Part shown: positions 59,107 through 64,000 of the stretch, piece after piece
Numbering within the stretch: position 1 is the first letter of the stretch
How the letters are laid out: every line of letters begins with the position of its first letter
Program-made: the position numbers and the translations under genes
Notes under the pieces: model-generated
What the model was told of the DNA's origin: nothing
What the model saw: the letters and a program-made list of their open reading frames with translations, nothing else
Databases searched by the model: none
Assembly: GCF_947623445.1 (NCBI RefSeq)
Contig: NC_135244.1
Span: 19,220,860 to 19,284,859, forward strand
DNA length: 64,000 bases
Direction of reading: 5' to 3'
From: Clavelina lepadiformis
Taxonomy: Eukaryota; Chordata; Ascidiacea; Aplousobranchia; Clavelinidae

Positions 59107-62100
59107 CTAAACAAGTATATTGGTGTAAGTACAAGTAAAAACATACCCTATACAAGTTGTTTTAGAAACAAAAAGCAGCTGGTTATTGCCGAGGTACCAT
59201 CAATAAATCTATACAACTTAGTTATAGGATGTAATGTTCATTGTTCCACGTGCTGGTGTTCAAGTTATGAAGGCAACAAAGTTTTTAATCAGATAGCAAT
59301 CATAGCAATTTTTAATAGCAATAACAATTTGTTTAGCGCACGAGTAAAAATACGAGCCATTTTAGTACAGTTCGTTCATATTTTGATGTTGTTTCACTGA
59401 CAATTAAAAGAATAGAATATTATTTTGCCTTTGTACGCCCAGTACGCATATAGATACCACTTAGGCTAATGCAACTGTACGGCCCTCAAGACCTATTATA
59501 CTGTAAAATCATTTTAAACTAGACCAACGTTAAGTAGCGCAGAACAAGACAGAAACAAACCTCACGTCAACAATCGTTTTATGACAACTATCCGTGCAAA
59601 TATTGCTGGAAGCGACATGGAAAAAGGTCACGCCACATGGGGTGGGGCGCCGATTGGACTCATGTGTTGTTAACACGCAATTACTTCATCAAAGCTACAT
59701 ATAAGTGAAACTCTGCATGGGGTTTAAAAAAACTATTCTTTGTCAGTTGCGCGTAAACAAGATTTCAGTTAAAATTCAGTTTATTTGTTGACTGTTGTTG
59801 CCTTGTTACCTCTAACTACGGTAGATTGGATTTCAAATAACACAGAATAAAGTTTACGGGTCATTCAAAATTTTTTGTATTTAAATTTCCGCCATCTTTT
59901 GGTGCTTAGCAGTATTATTAGGTTTAGCATAAAACACGCGCTCGACGTTAAAAAGTTCAATAATCGACAAATTCAAATTTAATAATGATGAACCGACAGA
60001 AGTAATTCGATGTTAGTGATTACTTTCGATCGTATAGAAAGTTTATATCATAACTCTACAGTATTTTAGATAAAACAGTCTGTAATGCTGACAATATTCT
60101 TGCCAAAGGTAAAAACGCTTTTTTTAGCGATATTATATATAGTTAATTATTGCTTAATAAAGTTCAGTATTTTAAGAAAACAACTCGCATGAGCTTCATA
60201 ATCAATTCGAAATCTGTCCTGGCGCCTTCTTAAATTAAAATCCTCCTTAAAAGATATTTCAGACAGATTCGGCTTCAGTCTACACCGCTTATGACTTTTT
60301 TCTGCCCAAACAATCATCAGAAAGGTCATGACATCATCAACATATCTGTCCAACCACGATCAACTTGGTTTCAGATTTCGTTAGTTTTATTTGGCTGAGA
60401 TATAAATTGATAACTTTTCTTTTTTTAAATGACGCTGTCGTCTGCGCTTGAGCAAACCGGGCAAGCCTTGCAGTATTGCCAACTTTATTATAGAAATTCC
60501 GAAAGCTTGCGACATTTACCGAAATAGATGTCACGTTTGACTTACTTTTGCTAAGCTTACTTTAAAATATTTCAGGTCAACTCAGAATCACTCATGCGCA
60601 TCCATTTTACATCCATATTTTTACATACATTCTGTATATTAGCCCGTACTGTATAATAACCGAGTAATTAGCACAATAAGCTTTAAAAATATGTTGTTAT
60701 TGTTTTTGTTGCCGTCTAAAACCGATGGCAGCGACAGGGTAATGTTTACCGATTAAAGGGTAACTTTTTGAATTTTTTATGAGCGTTTTATCGATTACAA
60801 ACCGGAACATTCTCACTTACATCAAAGTACGATTGCAAGCAAATGCACTAAACGCAATGGAATTGAGAGTTAAACATTTATCGTGAATTTGGCGGAAGAT
60901 TTTACTCTTTTTATATGGGTCAAGTCCATTATAAACAACCGACAGTCGAAGAGTCGATGAAAATGATCCAGTTATCGCAAATGCTTTTCTCTCTTTTACC
61001 CAGATCACGTCAATCAAGGGCCTCGGACACCATCATCAGCTTTAAGCTAATAAGCCTTGGGTTGGTGGCATTTAGTGTAAAGTCCTTATAAGTTAGGTTT
61101 GTTCTTATTGCTGATCAAGTTGCTTTTGATGACAAGTTAAAAAGAGCAAAAATCGCAACAAAATATAAATTGGTCAGGCTCAAAATAAACATAAATAGTT
61201 TTAAATTGTTTTAAAGAAACTCGCCCAAAAAAGTTGACCGAGCCGAGTTATTTAAGCAGATTGTCGAAAACAAACTTCACAGTGCCGCCTGGAGTTGTTG
61301 TGAAGCAACATTTCCGAATTGTTAACAATGACAAGAACTAGCTTGCCCAAGTGTAAAATTAACCCATACACGACTGTCAAAAACGGAGCTACTAATTTTT
61401 GCCATAATGACGCCAAAAGCCTTATCTATTACAAAAAAGCAACTTGCCTCAGAACAATAAGCAAACCTTCACGCTTTAACCGCCAAAGGGGCGAAGGAAA
61501 AATCGATTTTCATGGTGAATGAAATTGCATAAGGGATTTTCTCTTTTCGTGATACACTTCATTTAAGCCAGCAGCTGATGGAAATCATTATCAGGACCTG
61601 GACCTAAATGAAGTTAACATCCAGAGGCGTTATAATATCAAGATCGATACATTATTAACGTCCACCAATAAGTGTAGAATTCATTGTGAAAAAAACGCTT
61701 TTCTTCTCATGTGCATTGGAACATAGATTAATATTCGACGTCCGTATACAGAAGTCAGAACAAAAAACATTAAAATTATAAAAATAGTACTAAAATCTTC
61801 TTTGTAGGTGAAAGCCTGGGCCCTTTGTTACGTACATGGTTGATCTTTTCGAACTTACAAAACCACGGATTTCAGGGCAAAGCCGATTTGCATAAATTTT
61901 CGACCGTCGTAATTTGTCGTTTACAAAAGAAGCTGCTTTATGTCAATGGGCGGACATGAAAGCTCTTTTATGAAAACTACTACGAAGTCCGAAAAAAATG
62001 AAATCTGTTCCTGGTGATAGACATTTACAGCGGGGAGTACAGAATTTTCCGCCACGTGATTATGCCATACCATATAACAACGAACAGCGCAAGCGTTAAA

Positions 62101-64000
62101 ATAACAACCTTGTTTTCGAACAGTACTTTTGCAGAATGCGTTTTCGTGTCTAAAAGTTTTAAGTGGCAAAAGCGACAGTTTTCTATTACATGTAACATAC
62201 AACAAAACAACTAGAAACAATCACCGTCATCATCAAACATTAGAAAATAGTAACATCCCGTAGATATACAAGTATAAAAAGTTTTTAGAAACCACAAGCC
62301 AAAAATTTACATTTTCAGGATTACTTAAAATTCTTTTTACAGTACGCACAAGGCAATAAGTAAAGTAAACTAATGTACAAAGTCCTATGATCATTTCTCT
62401 AAAGTATAAAGCATTAAAACATCGGGGATTTTCCAACAGTTTCGCTTTCATAATTGGCTTACCTTTGCGTATCCACACGGCAGAGCTGCCAACGACTGCC
62501 TGTCGACAATTTGGCCCGGACCTAGAGGTTCGACAAATTTCATTATAGTCGAATCCATAACAGGTATTCGGCACAGATTTTTAGAGAATCAGACAAAAGC
62601 TTCAACACTTTACTGATAGGTTTAACGCACCTGTAAATATACCGGAAGGTTCAGGCATTAACATTCACAGTTTTACACGGTTAAAACAAACTTGATACAG
62701 ATCACTTCTTAAACAGATCACTTCATAAACCATACCCTATGCACGGTTGGACGATCTGATATTCTGATCACCTTTCCTCTCTCTTCACCAACTTAACTAT
62801 GGCGCGAGAGAGCTCAGGTTAAGACAAAAAGCCTTTTTTCTCCACCGGTGTTGCCTTTTTATGACAAACGCTTTTTAGCCACTGTACTGACTGTTGGTAG
62901 GATGTAGTGATGTATTAAAACGGTTAATTATACCCAACAAGAGAAAACTGTGGTGTTGTCTTGGGAGGACGTTTTAAAACCAAAGGAGAAATTCTCACTG
63001 GCAAAATATCTCAAGCACAATCCGGATGCGATCAAATCTATTACCCTTTGCTTTTGTTTTCTTGAATAAACATAAATATGCGCTACTTTTAAATTCGCGT
63101 ACATACCTGCCAGGCCAACGTTGTGGTTGAGTGTCTATATACCCTGTTACTGTAAAGAGGCGGCAAATAAATGCCATCCGTTTAATATGTCCATAATTCA
63201 TGGTGACGTGATTTACAGAATGCTTTACACAAGACCCGACAAACATTATAGTTCCATATGTTACGGATTCATTCCTGTAGGATAGAGAAACGAACAAAGG
63301 TTTCCAAGCCTTGGGAATTCCAAACGTTCGCTTTTCATAATCAACACTGTGGGTTCTTCATATGTCTTATAAGCTCATTTTTTTGCATTTTTGTAGCACT
63401 ATACCTTGTTACTTTTATAGTCATCTTGTTTTTGACATGTCTTGCTATTGTTTTATTTTTTGATGTACGGTTTAATAGAAAAGTTATGAAGAGATCGGAA
63501 TAAAATCATTAAGACAGATTGGAAATAAGTAAGACATAAAATCATTAAGATTTTGATTTAAGGTTATTCGTGCAAGTATAACTTTAATAAGCGGAACGGT
63601 TTTCTTCAATTCTGTAGATCAAAGTGAATCGGTAAGCATCTTACAGTTCTATACATACCCTTACAGCTCAAAGCTCACATTAGGTATCTAATGAATTTTG
63701 TATTTCTTGCATCAGCATCATTGCACTCGAGGCACAAAAATCTGATCTTTGCATTTCAATTAGGCGTAGGGTTTATACGTAAGGGTTCTTTACCCCTGAG
63801 GTAGATTTTATTTGCTGATGAAATAACAATAGCATTTTCAGTCAGAAATATAAATTGAAAGTGTGACATTTGGCTATTGACTGATATGCCGTTGAACAAT
63901 GCAATAATGTCATCGATTTATATTCAGTCAATGGAATTGCGTTATTTTATTGAACTCATTTCCCTTAGTTATACGATCTCAAAACAATGGTGCTTGGCCG
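59107..64000. other. Right-hand region; no confirmed gene
   Basis: Many short frames, none with a known motif. The 5' exons of the C2-domain gene may lie here. A minus-strand candidate at 62558-62463 is listed separately. The final 500 bases show nothing. Confidence 0.35.
62463..62558 (-). CDS. Candidate first coding exon on minus (32 codons)
   Basis: ATG at 62556-62558 opens MDSTIMKFVEPLGPGQIVDR followed by QSLAALPCGYAK, then a good donor AAG|GTAAGC. The composition is protein-like and the phase is 0. It may be the start of the C2-domain gene or of an unrelated gene; no next exon was identified. Confidence 0.3.

Noticed and set aside
1-64000. CRISPR arrays, bacterial operons, rRNA genes or integrated viruses
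   Set aside because: Nothing resembling them was seen; gene structure throughout is that of an animal nuclear genome.

Overview
The window is AT-rich animal nuclear DNA with short, mostly GT-AG introns. It most likely comes from an ascidian tunicate such as Ciona or a relative. That assignment is an inference from compact, divergent chordate-type genes (APC, STIL-like, MMS22L), short introns and scattered small transposons; no species-diagnostic marker was found. I rebuilt gene models by joining exons whose splice phases agree and whose translations match family motifs I recognise. No alignment or database search was run.

Left part, 1-19331, all plus strand. First comes the 3' two thirds of an APC gene: the last armadillo repeats, 15-aa and 20-aa beta-catenin repeats, three Axin-binding SAMP-type motifs, the basic region and a C-terminal PDZ ligand. 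Next is a complete 11-exon ALG12 gene (ER mannosyltransferase of N-glycan assembly, 500 aa). Then a four-exon rhodopsin-class GPCR (468 aa). Introns are mostly 100-500 bp.

Middle, 21546-33587, minus strand: a mucin-like type I membrane protein with three degenerate ~315-aa repeats in one giant exon; NOP16 (ribosome biogenesis), whose first intron carries an intact non-autonomous hAT element with its 8-bp target duplication; and a broken copy of a zinc-finger family that I infer to be transposon-associated. The block 33588-37013 has no gene but holds a fold-back repeat that recurs in opposite orientation near 53.7 kb.

Right part: a STIL/Ana2-like centriole duplication gene (plus), a complete four-exon AtuA/DUF1446-family gene with a probable mitochondrial presequence (plus), MMS22L (replication-fork repair, minus; 17 consecutive phase-consistent exons plus two terminal ones), and the 3' end of a gene with a RIM-type C2 domain and a long disordered tail (minus). 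The last ~4.9 kb has only one weak candidate exon.

The genes are unrelated housekeeping, signalling and surface functions; there is no operon-like or island-like cluster. The most notable points are lineage-specific module duplication in APC, an invertebrate homologue of a bacterial terpene-catabolism protein, the repeat-built membrane mucin, and the well-preserved hAT insertion.
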